From assembly GCF_006547045.1 (NCBI RefSeq), contig NZ_CP041242.1:230001-294000 (forward strand): a DNA stretch of 64,000 nucleotides. The letters run 5' to 3'. This document shows, in pieces, positions 1 to 11,128 of the stretch. Position 1 is the stretch's first letter, and each line of letters opens with the position of its first letter. The stretch comes from Lysobacter alkalisoli (GTDB lineage: Bacteria > Pseudomonadota > Gammaproteobacteria > Xanthomonadales > Xanthomonadaceae). The notes below the pieces were generated by a model. It was not told where the DNA came from. It saw only the letters and a list, made by a program, of their open reading frames with translations, and ran no database searches. The position numbers and the translations under genes were made by a program.

Positions 1-1051
<1,051 letters not shown>

Positions 1052-1077
1052 ATAACCTCAAGTGGCTTTTTTGTTTG

Positions 1078-1123
1078 CGCGTCCATTCGCGAATGTCCCG
1101 CACATCCCTGTGCGGACTCTTCA
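1078..1123 (+). repeat. Short hairpin repeat in the 23S-5S spacer (copy 1)
   Basis: The 190 bp spacer between 23S and 5S contains no tRNA. It holds a segment GTCCATTCGC...CCGCACATCC...GTGCGGAC whose centre (1098-1115) can fold as CCGCACA / TGTGCGG. A near copy lies at 26953-27001 between coxA and the next gene. Two related hairpins in unrelated transcripts suggest a small dispersed repeat. A role in rRNA processing at this copy is possible but unproven. Confidence 0.5.
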
Positions 1124-1240
1124 AAAAAGTGCTTTATCCTCGACGATACGTCGATGGCATTCATCTCACACTCGCTACTTCCCACCCCATGCAAGCTGGA
1201 CGCAAGGTACTTCTGTCTCCCTGCGCCGCTTCACCAGCTT

Positions 1241-1355
1241 GTTCAGCGACCATAGCGCTGTGGTACCACCCGATCCCATTCCGAACTCGGAAGTGAAACG
1301 CAGCTGCGCCGATGGTAGTGTGGCCTAAGCCATGCAAGAGTAGGTCATCGCTGAA
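1241..1355 (+). rRNA. 5S ribosomal RNA
   Basis: The sequence has the 5S signature: complementary ends (TTCAGCGA / TCGCTGAA), the conserved CCGAACTCGGAAGTGAAACG segment and GCGCCGATGGTAGTGTGG, with length about 115 nt. It follows the 23S gene on the same strand, as in an ordinary 16S-23S-5S operon. Ends are set by helix I pairing and may be off by 1-2 bases. Confidence 0.96.
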
Positions 1356-1365
1356 CATTTACACC

Positions 1366-1403
1366 GAAGGCCGCCCCCTCATCAGGGGCGGCCTTCTTCT
1401 TTT
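1366..1403 (+). terminator. rRNA operon Rho-independent terminator
   Basis: A perfect 12 bp stem, GAAGGCCGCCCC / GGGGCGGCCTTC, with a short loop is followed directly by TTCTTTT. It begins about 10 bases past the 5S 3' end and is the expected end of the rRNA transcript. Confidence 0.92.
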
Positions 1404-1522
1404 GCGCCAATCAAAAATACCCAGCCGCCATCGTAAGCGTCCCCGTCAAGCAGACACCGCAACAGCAGGACCTCCGGCGGCTCGATTTCGGCGCTCGACG
1501 GACGTCGGGTCGCCCAAAGAGA

Positions 1523-1945
1523 TTCTTCTCCCAATTGAGAAGGAACTCGCCTTCGACGAAGGCGTTGGCGTAGACGCCGCTGCCTGCGTTCGATCGCCGG
1601 TTTCGCCGTTACCTGGCTGTCCCGACGCGACCTGCCAGCCTTGACGGCGAATGTCCCCCGGCCGCCGCCCGTGGCGGCGGCGGCCTCCTTGATTTCGCCG
1701 TCAAGGCCGGCAGGCCTCGTCGGATCGCGCGGTCAAGCTGGAACGCGAAGCCGTCCTCCCCGGGATTCCCTGTCTGGAACCACCGGCCATGTCGGAACGC
1801 GGGGGGCAAAGGCCCTTGGGTGCGAAATCAAGGAGGAGGCGCCGGCCAGGGCCGGTGCCGGGGGACATTCGCATCCAAGGGCCTTTGCCCCCCGCGCCCC
1901 GGTCATCCAACAGACCCGGCGCTTTCCCCTCGATTGGGCGAAGAA
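1523..1945 (+). repeat. Two-armed TIR element, copy A
   Basis: A 423 bp non-coding element bounded by imperfect inverted ends, TTCTTCTCCCAATTGAG and CTCGATTGGGCGAAGAA. Inside are two long hairpin arms. Arm 1 pairs CCTTGACGGCGAA (about 1639) with TTCGCCGTCAAGG (about 1697). Arm 2 pairs GGCAAAGGCCCTTGG with CCAAGGGCCTTTGCC (about 1805-1891). Both arms share a conserved inner shoulder, TGTCCCCC opposite AATCAAGGAGG. Three further copies lie at 16965, 20219 and 47554. There is no credible coding sequence; open frames here are GC-rich artefacts. The stretch 1404-1522 before it shows nothing recognisable. Confidence 0.8.
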
Positions 1946-1946
1946 T

Positions 1947-1979
1947 CAAAAAAGAGCCCCGGACGCGCCGGGCTCTTCG
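1947..1979 (-). terminator. Rho-independent terminator of the subtilase gene
   Basis: On the minus strand AAGAGCCCGGCGCG...CGGGGCTCTT forms a strong stem followed by a T-run, about 60 nt past the subtilase stop codon. It lies one or two bases from the end of repeat copy A. Confidence 0.85.
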
Positions 1980-2041
1980 ATGCGGAACGTGCCGCAGTTG
2001 AAAATGCCGGTTTGATTATTGCGGATGACTGGGTCTTCTAA

Positions 2042-3925
<1,884 letters not shown>

Positions 3926-4585
3926 GTGACTACCCCTCATGGCTGTACATGGGAACCGCGACGCAGGCGTGCCGCGGTGCTGTGGACCGTCAGGCGTATA
4001 TCGACGTCCCTGTGTGTCGGGGGGACCGGCCGTCGACATGCGTCGGTAGCCGGACGGGAAAACCTGTTTCGGGCAAAGGCCGCTGCGTGTTCGACGCATC
4101 CCCTGATGCGCCCTGTTTCCCCGCCGGCTCCACGAGTCAAGCTCGGTCGCCGGAGGGCGTCCAATACCGAAATCAGATGAACTTATGCAGCAATACGCTT
4201 TGCAGGTACTGCCGGCGGCGGATGACGGCCGCATTCATGCATGCGCCGACTGCGACCGGCTTCGCAAGTGTTTGAGTGCAGGGCGGAAACCGCTTGTGGC
4301 CCCGTTGCCGGCCGGCCGGGGTATCCAGAAATTTGATCTGCGTTGCAAAAAACTGGATCAGTGGAACTGAGAAAGGGGGGTGAACGACCGGGTCGGCGTT
4401 TTGTCAAGTGCATCCGGTTTACCCGTGCTGGCTGGAGTGCTATACCCATGTGCTCTTCTGCGGATGGAAGGGCGCCGTCGGAACGGCGTCCGCAGGGGCA
4501 AGTCGAGATGGGACGGTCGCGCCGTGGGTGAGGCGTGGCCGGTTTCGGGCTTTTTGGGCTTGTTGGACTTTGCAGGGATGATGCG
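3926..4585. other. Divergent intergenic region, subtilase / LysR regulator
   Basis: 660 bp without a credible gene. Several frames are open on both strands, but their composition is that of high-GC noise and none has a ribosome site. It must hold promoters for both flanking genes. I cannot identify convincing -35/-10 pairs or a LysR box. Confidence 0.5.
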
Positions 4586-5638
4586 ATGACACTCAAAGAA
4601 CTCCGCTGTCTGCTGGCGATTGTCGATGCCGAGTTGAACATCAGTGCGGCAGCTCAGCTCATGCACGCGACGCAGCCCAGTCTTTCACGCCACCTCAAGT
4701 TGCTGGAGGAAGAGCTCGGCTTCCGGCTGTTCTTTCGCCATGGCCGCAGCCTGACCGGGGTGACGCCGGCCGGCCACGAAGTGATCCGGATCGCGCGGCG
4801 GATCGTCAACGATGCCGCCAGCATCCGCAGTTACGCGGCCAACATCCGCGGCGAGGGCAGTGGCGAGCTGCTGTTGACCACGCCGCAGACCTACGCCCGT
4901 CACGTATTGCCGCCGGTGCTGGCGGAACTGGTCAAGCGCTATCCACGCCTGAACGTTCGCATCCAGACCCTGGGCGAGGGCGACTCGGCCGAGCGGCAGT
5001 TGCAGGGAGGCAGCGACATCGTGCTGGTCAGTACCGCCGGTGAGCGGGTGCCGCCCGGGGTTGCGATACCGCTGTTCTGCTGGAAGCGGGTGGTGCTGGT
5101 ACCACGTGCCCACCGTTTCGCCGGTCTGCGGCGGCCGCTGACCCTGGAGGAAATGGCCTGCGAGGCGCTGGTGACCTACGACTCTTCGCGGCGGCAGGAC
5201 TCGTCCTTGAGGCGGGCGCTGGCCCAGGCAGGCCTGGAAGCCCGCTTTGCGTGCTCGGCGCAGGACGCGGATCTGATCAAGGTCTATGTGCGCGCCGGGC
5301 TGGGCGTGGGCCTGCTCGGCGAGCTGGCGGTCGAGCAGGCCGACCGCGAGAACTTCGCCGTGCTCGAGGCCGCCCCGGCCTTGCCGGAGTGCGTGGCCTG
5401 GGCGCTGCTGCCACCGGGCTGCGTGGCGCGCGACTACACCCTGGACTTGATCAAGCTGCTGGCGCCGCAGCTGGACCTGGGCGAAATTCGCCAGGCTCTG
5501 GACGGCACGGCGCGGCCGGCGTGGCCACGGCCGCGACCCTGGTGGGGCCTCGATGCCTGGCCGGCGCCGGAGACCGTGGCCAAGGTGACGATGCGCGGGA
5601 CCGACGGCGCGAGGATACCGCCGGCCTGCCTGTCATAG
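4586..5638 (+). CDS. CysB-like LysR-family transcriptional regulator
   Basis: 350-residue DNA-binding regulator. The N-terminal winged helix-turn-helix (about 1-60: MTLKELRCLLAIVDAELNIS, then AAQLMHATQPSLSRHLKLLE) and the substrate-binding domain align with E. coli CysB across the length. Shared blocks include TPAGHEVIRIAR, RHVLPPVLAELVKRYPRLNV and DADLIKVYVRAGLGVGL. CysB/Cbl proteins activate sulfate assimilation genes in response to N-acetylserine. No sulfur genes are nearby, so the actual regulon is unknown. The start is ATG 4586, preceded by GCAGGG; an open frame extends 17 codons further without support. It is convergent with the dioxygenase gene. About 35 C-terminal residues exceed CysB's length. 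Confidence 0.88.
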   Translation: MTLKELRCLLAIVDAELNISAAAQLMHATQPSLSRHLKLLEEELGFRLFFRHGRSLTGVTPAGHEVIRIARRIVNDAASIRSYAANIRGEGSGELLLTTPQTYARHVLPPVLAELVKRYPRLNVRIQTLGEGDSAERQLQGGSDIVLVSTAGERVPPGVAIPLFCWKRVVLVPRAHRFAGLRRPLTLEEMACEALVTYDSSRRQDSSLRRALAQAGLEARFACSAQDADLIKVYVRAGLGVGLLGELAVEQADRENFAVLEAAPALPECVAWALLPPGCVARDYTLDLIKLLAPQLDLGEIRQALDGTARPAWPRPRPWWGLDAWPAPETVAKVTMRGTDGARIPPACLS

Positions 5639-5669
5639 CGCGCGCATGATGCGCTGATGGACTCGCGGT

Positions 5670-6416
5670 CTACACCGCTGCGGCGCGCAGGGTGACGACG
5701 AGGACGTCGCGATGGGCCGGCTGCGCGGGGTCGAGCGGTTCGACTGCGGTGACGCCGTGGAGAACGCGGTGGTCGTCGACCAGGGCGGCATCGAACGGGG
5801 CGGTCAGGGTGAAGTGACCGAGCTCGCGACCGTCCAACGCGTGGATGCGGGTGGTGCCGCTGGCGATGTTCTGGCGCTCGATCAGCAGCACCAGTACGTG
5901 GTCGACGCCGTCGCGGTGCATGCCTTCCGGCGTCGGCTGTCCCGGCGCGTCGGCGCGGGCTTCGATGCGGAACTGGTGAACCTCGGCATGCCAGCGCGGG
6001 ACCTGTGGCGACAGTGCGCCGAAGAACTGCTGGCAGCAGCGGAGCACGGTGTGCAGGCTGCGACTATCGCCCGCCGCGGCCTCGATCGGTTCGAACCAGC
6101 GCTCGATGTCGCCCTGCAGCGGGTTGTAGTCGAGGCTCTGGTAGTGCGGCTGGTGGGGTTCGCGACGGATCGCCGGAGCGGGATGGCCAATGCCATCGAG
6201 CGAGAACACCGCATGCCGCCGGCGGCGATGCCGGCCCAGTTTCGCGAGGTAGGTGTCGGGGGCCAGGTCACCCCAGCTCGCCGCGAAACGCGGCCAGTCG
6301 TCGAGCGGACCGGTCGCGGCCAGCCAGTCGCGCATCGCACCGGACTCGATGAAGTCGAAGCCCTGCTGGCGGAGGCGGTCCGCGTGCCGGGTGCCGGGAT
6401 CTGTGGAAGACGTCAT
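5670..6416 (-). CDS. 2-oxoglutarate/Fe(II) dioxygenase, PF10014 family
   Basis: 248-residue protein of the 2OG-Fe_Oxy_2 family, whose best-known member is the Bacillus L-isoleucine 4-hydroxylase. The iron ligands are visible: HRD in GMHRDGVDHVLVLLI (near residue 165) and a distal H in DDHRVLHGVTAVEP (about 222), followed by an R that could hold 2-oxoglutarate. It probably hydroxylates a free amino acid or small metabolite, but the substrate cannot be read from sequence. The start is ATG 6416; the longer open frame upstream is unsupported. It stands between a convergent regulator gene and the M28 peptidase gene (166 bp downstream of that gene's stop). Confidence 0.8.
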   Translation of the reverse strand: MTSSTDPGTRHADRLRQQGFDFIESGAMRDWLAATGPLDDWPRFAASWGDLAPDTYLAKLGRHRRRRHAVFSLDGIGHPAPAIRREPHQPHYQSLDYNPLQGDIERWFEPIEAAAGDSRSLHTVLRCCQQFFGALSPQVPRWHAEVHQFRIEARADAPGQPTPEGMHRDGVDHVLVLLIERQNIASGTTRIHALDGRELGHFTLTAPFDAALVDDHRVLHGVTAVEPLDPAQPAHRDVLVVTLRAAAV

Positions 6417-6581
6417 GGGCGCGGGATGGGCAGTTGGCCAAGCCCGGTGTCGGGACATACCGGGAGCAGCGCAGCGTAGCTGAAAAGCAGGTGCCTGCGC
6501 GTTGTCGTACTGAAAGCGATGACTCGAAAACAACGACGGCGCCACCTGGGCGCCGTCGTGCATGGAGCGGGGACGGAACGC

Positions 6582-8300
6582 CTACCGGGAGCGGACTTCG
6601 ATCAGCTTGTCCTGCGCCGCACGGAAGGCATTGCCCTCGTACCAGCGCGGCCAGCGGTCGCTGCCGGCAAGGTCGCGGCCGACGCCGTACAACGCCTCCA
6701 GGTCCTGCATCACGCCGTCCATGTTCCAGTCAGCGCTGAACTCGTCGGCCGGCTTGTGATAACGGTTGTCGCGATAGTCGCGCTGGGCGGCCTGACCGGC
6801 TTCGACGCCGCCGTCGACCAGGTCGTCGCCACCCTTGGCGTACAGCGCCGGCACGCCGGCCTTGGCGAAGTTGAAGTGGTCGGAGCGGAAGTAGTAGCCG
6901 GCCTCCACCGCGCCTTCGGGCACGAGCACGCGGCCCTGGGCATCGGCGTGGGTCTTGAGGATGTCCTCCAGCTCGGAGTTGCCCAGGCCGACCACGCTCA
7001 TGTCGCGCGAGGGGCCGATCACCGGCATCGCGTCGAGATTGATCACCCCGACGGTGTTGGCCAGCGGGATGCTCGGGTGGGCGACGTAGTACTTGGAGCC
7101 GAGCAGGCCGGACTCCTCCAGGGTCACCGCGATGAACAGCAGCGAGCGTTCCGGTGCCGGCTCCTGGGCGGCGAAGGCCTCGGCGATCTCCATGATGCCG
7201 GCCACGCCGGTCGCGTTGTCGACCGCGCCGTTGTAGATGTGATCCTCGCCTCCGGTCGCGCTGTCGGCATGGTTGCCGAGGTGGTCCCAGTGCGCCATGT
7301 AGACGACCGCCTCGTCGGGACGGCTGCTGCCGGGCAGCATCGCGACCACGTTCTTCGACTCCTTCTCGGCGATCGTGCTCTTCAGCTCCAGCGACATGCG
7401 GGCGTCGAGCGGGATCGGCCTGAAGCCGGGCTTGTTGGCCGCGGTGTACAGCGCGTCGAGGTCATGGTCGAGATCGGCCAGCAGGCTGCGGGCGACGTCG
7501 CCGGTGATCCAGCCCTGGGCGGCCAGGCGCGGTTCCGGGTCATCCTCGGCCTTGAGGTCGAATTGCGCCCCCGACCAGGAGTTCTTGACCACGCCCCAGC
7601 CGTAGGAAGCGCCGGCGTCGTCGTGGATGATGATCGCGGCGGCGGCGCCCTGGCGCGCGGCTTCCTCGTACTTGTAGGTCCAGCGGCCGTAGTAGGTCAT
7701 CCGCTTGCCATCGAACAGCGACTCGTCGTTGGCATGGAAGCCGGGATCGTTGACGAACATGACCACGGTCTTGCCGGTGACGTCGATGCCTTCGTAGTCG
7801 TTCCAGTCGCGTTCGGGGGCGTTCACGCCGTAGCCGACGAAGACCAGGTCGCTGGCGTCGATCTTCACTTCCGGCTGGCCACTGCGGGTGCCGATGACCA
7901 TGTCGTCGCCGAACGCCAGCGCGCGGCTCTCGCCCTTCACGTCGAGGGTGAGCGTGGTCTGCGCCTCGTCGGCGGTGGTCTCGACCATCGGCACGGTCTG
8001 GAACCAGCTGCCGTCATGGCCGGGCTGCAGGCCCATCGCCTCGAACTGGCCCTTGAGGTAGGCCAGGGTGCGCGACTCGCCGATGCTGCCCGGGGCACGG
8101 CCCTCGAATTCGTCGGAAGCCAGCGTCTTCACCCGCTCGGCGAAGTCGGCGACGTTGATGTCGGCGCTGAATGCGTGCGGGCTGCTGTCGGCGGCCGTTG
8201 CGATGTCGGTGGAGGTTTCCGGGGGCGTCGGGCTGCACGCCGACAGCACCAGCGCGGCGGCGACCAGGGAGGTCGCGGCGGAAAGGGGAGTTCGGGACAT
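6582..8300 (-). CDS. M28-family metallopeptidase lipoprotein
   Basis: 572-residue zinc aminopeptidase-like protein. The start ATG 8300 is preceded by GGAGG. A lipoprotein signal (ALVLSAC, lipobox LSAC, Cys near residue 22) predicts anchoring to the periplasmic or outer membrane face. A PA-domain-like insertion (about 130-290) precedes the M28 catalytic core. Co-catalytic zinc ligands are visible in order: H and D in AHWDHLG, D in NGAVDNATG, EE in TLEESG, D in VINLDA and H in RSDHFNF. Similar proteins release N-terminal amino acids from peptides. Its 440 bp upstream region is dominated by the 121 bp tandem repeats. Confidence 0.93.
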   Translation of the reverse strand: MSRTPLSAATSLVAAALVLSACSPTPPETSTDIATAADSSPHAFSADINVADFAERVKTLASDEFEGRAPGSIGESRTLAYLKGQFEAMGLQPGHDGSWFQTVPMVETTADEAQTTLTLDVKGESRALAFGDDMVIGTRSGQPEVKIDASDLVFVGYGVNAPERDWNDYEGIDVTGKTVVMFVNDPGFHANDESLFDGKRMTYYGRWTYKYEEAARQGAAAAIIIHDDAGASYGWGVVKNSWSGAQFDLKAEDDPEPRLAAQGWITGDVARSLLADLDHDLDALYTAANKPGFRPIPLDARMSLELKSTIAEKESKNVVAMLPGSSRPDEAVVYMAHWDHLGNHADSATGGEDHIYNGAVDNATGVAGIMEIAEAFAAQEPAPERSLLFIAVTLEESGLLGSKYYVAHPSIPLANTVGVINLDAMPVIGPSRDMSVVGLGNSELEDILKTHADAQGRVLVPEGAVEAGYYFRSDHFNFAKAGVPALYAKGGDDLVDGGVEAGQAAQRDYRDNRYHKPADEFSADWNMDGVMQDLEALYGVGRDLAGSDRWPRWYEGNAFRAAQDKLIEVRSR

Positions 8301-8346
8301 GGAGCCTCCGTGGTGCGAAATTGCAGGACGAAGGCTCGATGATACG

Positions 8347-8708
8347 ACGTTTACCAAGCCCTGCTTGGTAAACCCCAAAACCTGCTGAGCAGGTTTTGGG
8401 CCCCGTCAATGCACTTCCACACCCCCATTCGCGCCTGTGGCGCGAATCGCCCCCTGACTCAGGGGGGACGTTCACCAAGCTGTGCTTGGTAAACCCCAGA
8501 ACCTGCTACGCAGATTTTGGGCCCCGTCAATGCACTTCCACACCCCCATTCGCGCCTGTGGCGCGAATCGCCCCCTGACTCAGGGGGGACGTTCACCAAG
8601 CTGTGCTTGGTAAACCCCAAAACCTGCTACGCAGATTATGGGCCCCGTCAATGCGCTTCCACACCCCCATTCGCGCCTGTGGCGCGAATCGCCCCCTGAC
8701 TCAGGGGG
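8347..8708. repeat. Tandem array, three copies of a 121 bp unit
   Basis: Units begin at 8347, 8468 and 8589, exactly 121 bp apart, and are about 95% alike by eye. Each carries four small palindromes: ACCAAGC/GCTTGGT, CCAAAACCTGC/GCAGGTTTTGG (intact in unit 1, decayed in units 2 and 3), ATTCGCGCC/GGCGCGAAT and CCCCCTGA/TCAGGGGG. The array lies between the beta-helix repeat gene and the M28 peptidase gene, 47 bp upstream of the latter's start. Repeated short ORFs across it are artefacts of the tandem structure. A partial inverted relative lies at 47476-47545. Confidence 0.93.
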
Positions 8709-8738
8709 CTGCGGTTATTGGGTTCTGGATTGCTTTTG

Positions 8739-9422
8739 TTATTCGGCTGGTGCGCGGTCGGTGTCGTAGCGGATCGCGGTGGCGCCGGTGATCGCGCCGA
8801 TGCGGGCGCTCGTATGCACGTACAGCTTGACCTCGCGTTCGAATACCAGCGGACCCTCGACCACCGCGTTCGGGCCGATGATGACCCGCGGCGGTCGCTG
8901 CTTCTTGCCGACGTTGAACCGGACCATGCTCGGCTTGTGGTAGCGGATGCCGCCGCGCACGTGCGAGCCGGCGCCGACGGTGAGGTCGCCGGTGACGGTT
9001 TCGATGTCGCCGCCGACACGCGCGGCGACCAGGCCGATGGCGCCATTCACGGTTTCGATGCCTTCGGCGATGCGGCCGTCACGGCCGACGAAGATGCTGC
9101 CGTTGACGGTTTCCAGGTCACCGTCGACCTCGACCTGCTCCTCCAGCCTGATGCTGCCGTTGACGGTTTCCAGGCTGCCGGTACGGGCCGAGTTTCCAGC
9201 CTTGATGCTGCCGTTGACGGTTTCGGCGTTGCGGACCCGGGCACCGGCGCCGATCCGGATGCTGCCGTTGACCGTTTCCAGTGAGCCGTATTCCTGCCCG
9301 GCCTCGGCGGTGATGCTGCCGTTGACCTTGCTGATGCTCTGCTGGGCGAATGCCGCCGAAGCCGGGGCAAGGGCGAGGATCAGGGCCAGTGGAAGGGCGT
9401 GGAAGCGGTGGCGTGTTGTCAT
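8739..9422 (-). CDS. Secreted beta-helix repeat protein (ETVNGSI repeats)
   Basis: 227-residue protein with a signal peptide (cleavage near AFAQQ, residue 27). Seven successive rungs of 18-19 residues follow, each opening with VNGSI, ETVNGSI or a close variant (ETVNGAI, ETVTGDL), spanning about residues 28-155. This periodicity is typical of a stacked beta-solenoid, as in bactofilins and DUF4097-like proteins, though I do not recognise a named family. A conserved C-terminal block (GGIRYHKPSMVRF to IRYDTDRAPAE) follows. Location is probably periplasmic or cell surface. A structural or scaffolding role is inference only. The start is ATG 9422, upstream of and divergent from gpmI. Confidence 0.75.
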   Translation of the reverse strand: MTTRHRFHALPLALILALAPASAAFAQQSISKVNGSITAEAGQEYGSLETVNGSIRIGAGARVRNAETVNGSIKAGNSARTGSLETVNGSIRLEEQVEVDGDLETVNGSIFVGRDGRIAEGIETVNGAIGLVAARVGGDIETVTGDLTVGAGSHVRGGIRYHKPSMVRFNVGKKQRPPRVIIGPNAVVEGPLVFEREVKLYVHTSARIGAITGATAIRYDTDRAPAE

Positions 9423-9586
9423 GGCGGTGTCCGTCCTGTGTTGGGGCTGACTGCTGGGATGCGGCGGCGCAGGCAAGGGTTTAGTGGTTGCCGGGGAAAC
9501 TTCATCCACGGTGGCTGCCGACCCTCCGATACAATCGCATTCTCATGCCTTCCGGCCCTCTGCCCTAAGTCACTAGGACCATCGAC

Positions 9587-11128
9587 GTGCCCGAAAATCC
9601 TGCCTCCGCCATCCGCCCGGTCGTGCTGCTGATCCTCGATGGCTGGGGACATCGCGACGATCCGGCCGACAACGCGCTGGCCGCGGCCCATCTGCCGAAC
9701 TGGGACGCCCTGCTCGCGGCGGCGCCGCACACCCTGATCCATACCGAAGGCCGGCATGTCGGCCTGCCGGACGGGCAGATGGGCAATTCAGAGGTCGGCC
9801 ACATGAACCTCGGCGCCGGCCGCATCGTCTACCAGGACCTGACCCGGATCGATGCCGCGATCGAGGACGGCAGCTTCGAGAAGAACGCGGAGCTGCTGGC
9901 GGCCTGTGCCGCGGCCAAGGCCGGCGGCGGCACCCTGCACTTGATGGGCCTGCTCTCGCCCGGCGGCGTGCACAGTCACGAGTTGCATCTTCTTGCGATG
10001 ATCGAGCTCGCCCGCCGCGAGGGCGTGCCGAAGGTCGCCGTGCACGGTTTCCTGGATGGCCGCGACACGCCGCCACGCTCGGCCGCAGCCAGCATCCGGG
10101 CCCTGCAGGCCGCCTGCGAGGCCGCAGGCAACGCGCGCATCGCCAGCCTTGGCGGCCGCTACTACGCGATGGACCGCGACAAGCGATGGGACCGCGTGCG
10201 CAAGGCATGGGATGCGATCGTCGAGGCGACCGGTCAATACCGTGCGCCGGATGCGGCCGCCGCCCTGGCCGAGGCCTACGCACGCGATGAGAACGACGAG
10301 TTCGTCACCCCGACCGTGATTGGCGACGGTGCTCCGGTGCATGATGGCGATGCGGTGGTGTTCATGAACTTCCGCGCCGACCGCGCACGCCAGCTGAGCG
10401 CGGCCTTCGTCGCGCCTGGTTTCGACGGCTTCGATGTCCGTCGCCCCGCGCTTTCGCGCTTCGTCTGCCTGAGCGAGTACGACGCCAGCCTGCCGGCACC
10501 GGTCGCATTCCCGCCCGAGGACCTGCGCAATACCCTTGGCGAGGTGCTGGAGAAGAACGGCATGGCCCAGCTGCGCATTGCCGAGACCGAGAAATACGCG
10601 CACGTGACCTTCTTCTTCAGCGGTGGCCGCGAGCTGCCGTACGCGGGCGAAGAGCGGATCCTGATCCCGAGCCCGCAGGTCGCCACCTACGACCTGCAGC
10701 CGGAGATGAGCTGCCCGGAGCTGACCGCGAAGCTGGTCGATGCGATCCGCTCCAGCCGTTTCGACATCGTCATCTGCAACATCGCCAACCCCGACATGGT
10801 CGGCCACACCGGCGTATTCGAGGCCGCGGTCAAGGCCGCCGAGGCGGTCGACACCGCGATCGGCTCGATTCGCGCGGCGGTGCACGAGGCCGGCGGCGCA
10901 CTGCTGGTTACCGCCGACCACGGCAATCTGGAAATGATGCGCGACCCCGAGACCGGTCAACCGCACACCGCGCATACGGTCGGCCCGGTGCCGTTCGCCT
11001 ATGACGGCCCGCGCAAGGCCACGCTGCGCAGCGGCGGCGCCCTGCGCGACGTTGCCCCGACCATCCTCGACCTGCTCGGCCTGCCGAAACCGGACGAGAT
11101 GAGCGGGCAGAGCCTGCTGGAGGGCTGA
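9587..11128 (+). CDS. gpmI: 2,3-bisphosphoglycerate-independent phosphoglycerate mutase
   Basis: Glycolytic/gluconeogenic interconversion of 3- and 2-phosphoglycerate, cytoplasmic, Mn-dependent. The 513-residue length is typical. Alkaline-phosphatase-superfamily motifs are present: N-terminal VLLILDGWG with the first metal Asp, the catalytic serine in QMGNSEVGH (about residue 64), [21 protein letters not shown], and the C-terminal metal site in [11 protein letters not shown] with [11 protein letters not shown]. The GTG start at 9587 follows AGGACC. Its stop overlaps the envC start by one base (TGATG), so the two are translationally linked. Confidence 0.97.
   Translation: MPENPASAIRPVVLLILDGWGHRDDPADNALAAAHLPNWDALLAAAPHTLIHTEGRHVGLPDGQMGNSEVGHMNLGAGRIVYQDLTRIDAAIEDGSFEKNAELLAACAAAKAGGGTLHLMGLLSPGGVHSHELHLLAMIELARREGVPKVAVHGFLDGRDTPPRSAAASIRALQAACEAAGNARIASLGGRYYAMDRDKRWDRVRKAWDAIVEATGQYRAPDAAAALAEAYARDENDEFVTPTVIGDGAPVHDGDAVVFMNFRADRARQLSAAFVAPGFDGFDVRRPALSRFVCLSEYDASLPAPVAFPPEDLRNTLGEVLEKNGMAQLRIAETEKYAHVTFFFSGGRELPYAGEERILIPSPQVATYDLQPEMSCPELTAKLVDAIRSSRFDIVICNIANPDMVGHTGVFEAAVKAAEAVDTAIGSIRAAVHEAGGALLVTADHGNLEMMRDPETGQPHTAHTVGPVPFAYDGPRKATLRSGGALRDVAPTILDLLGLPKPDEMSGQSLLEG

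Noticed and set aside
1052-1240. tRNA gene in the 23S-5S spacer
   Set aside because: No cloverleaf, T-loop GTTCRA or acceptor stem can be found.
6519-8342. 607-codon plus-strand frame opposite the M28 peptidase
   Set aside because: It is an antisense shadow; the peptidase on the other strand has lipobox, zinc ligands and a ribosome site.
8396-8699. Two near-identical ORFs starting MGPVNALPHPHSRLWRESPP
   Set aside because: They are products of the 121 bp tandem repeat being a length that keeps a frame open; there is no ribosome site and no homology.
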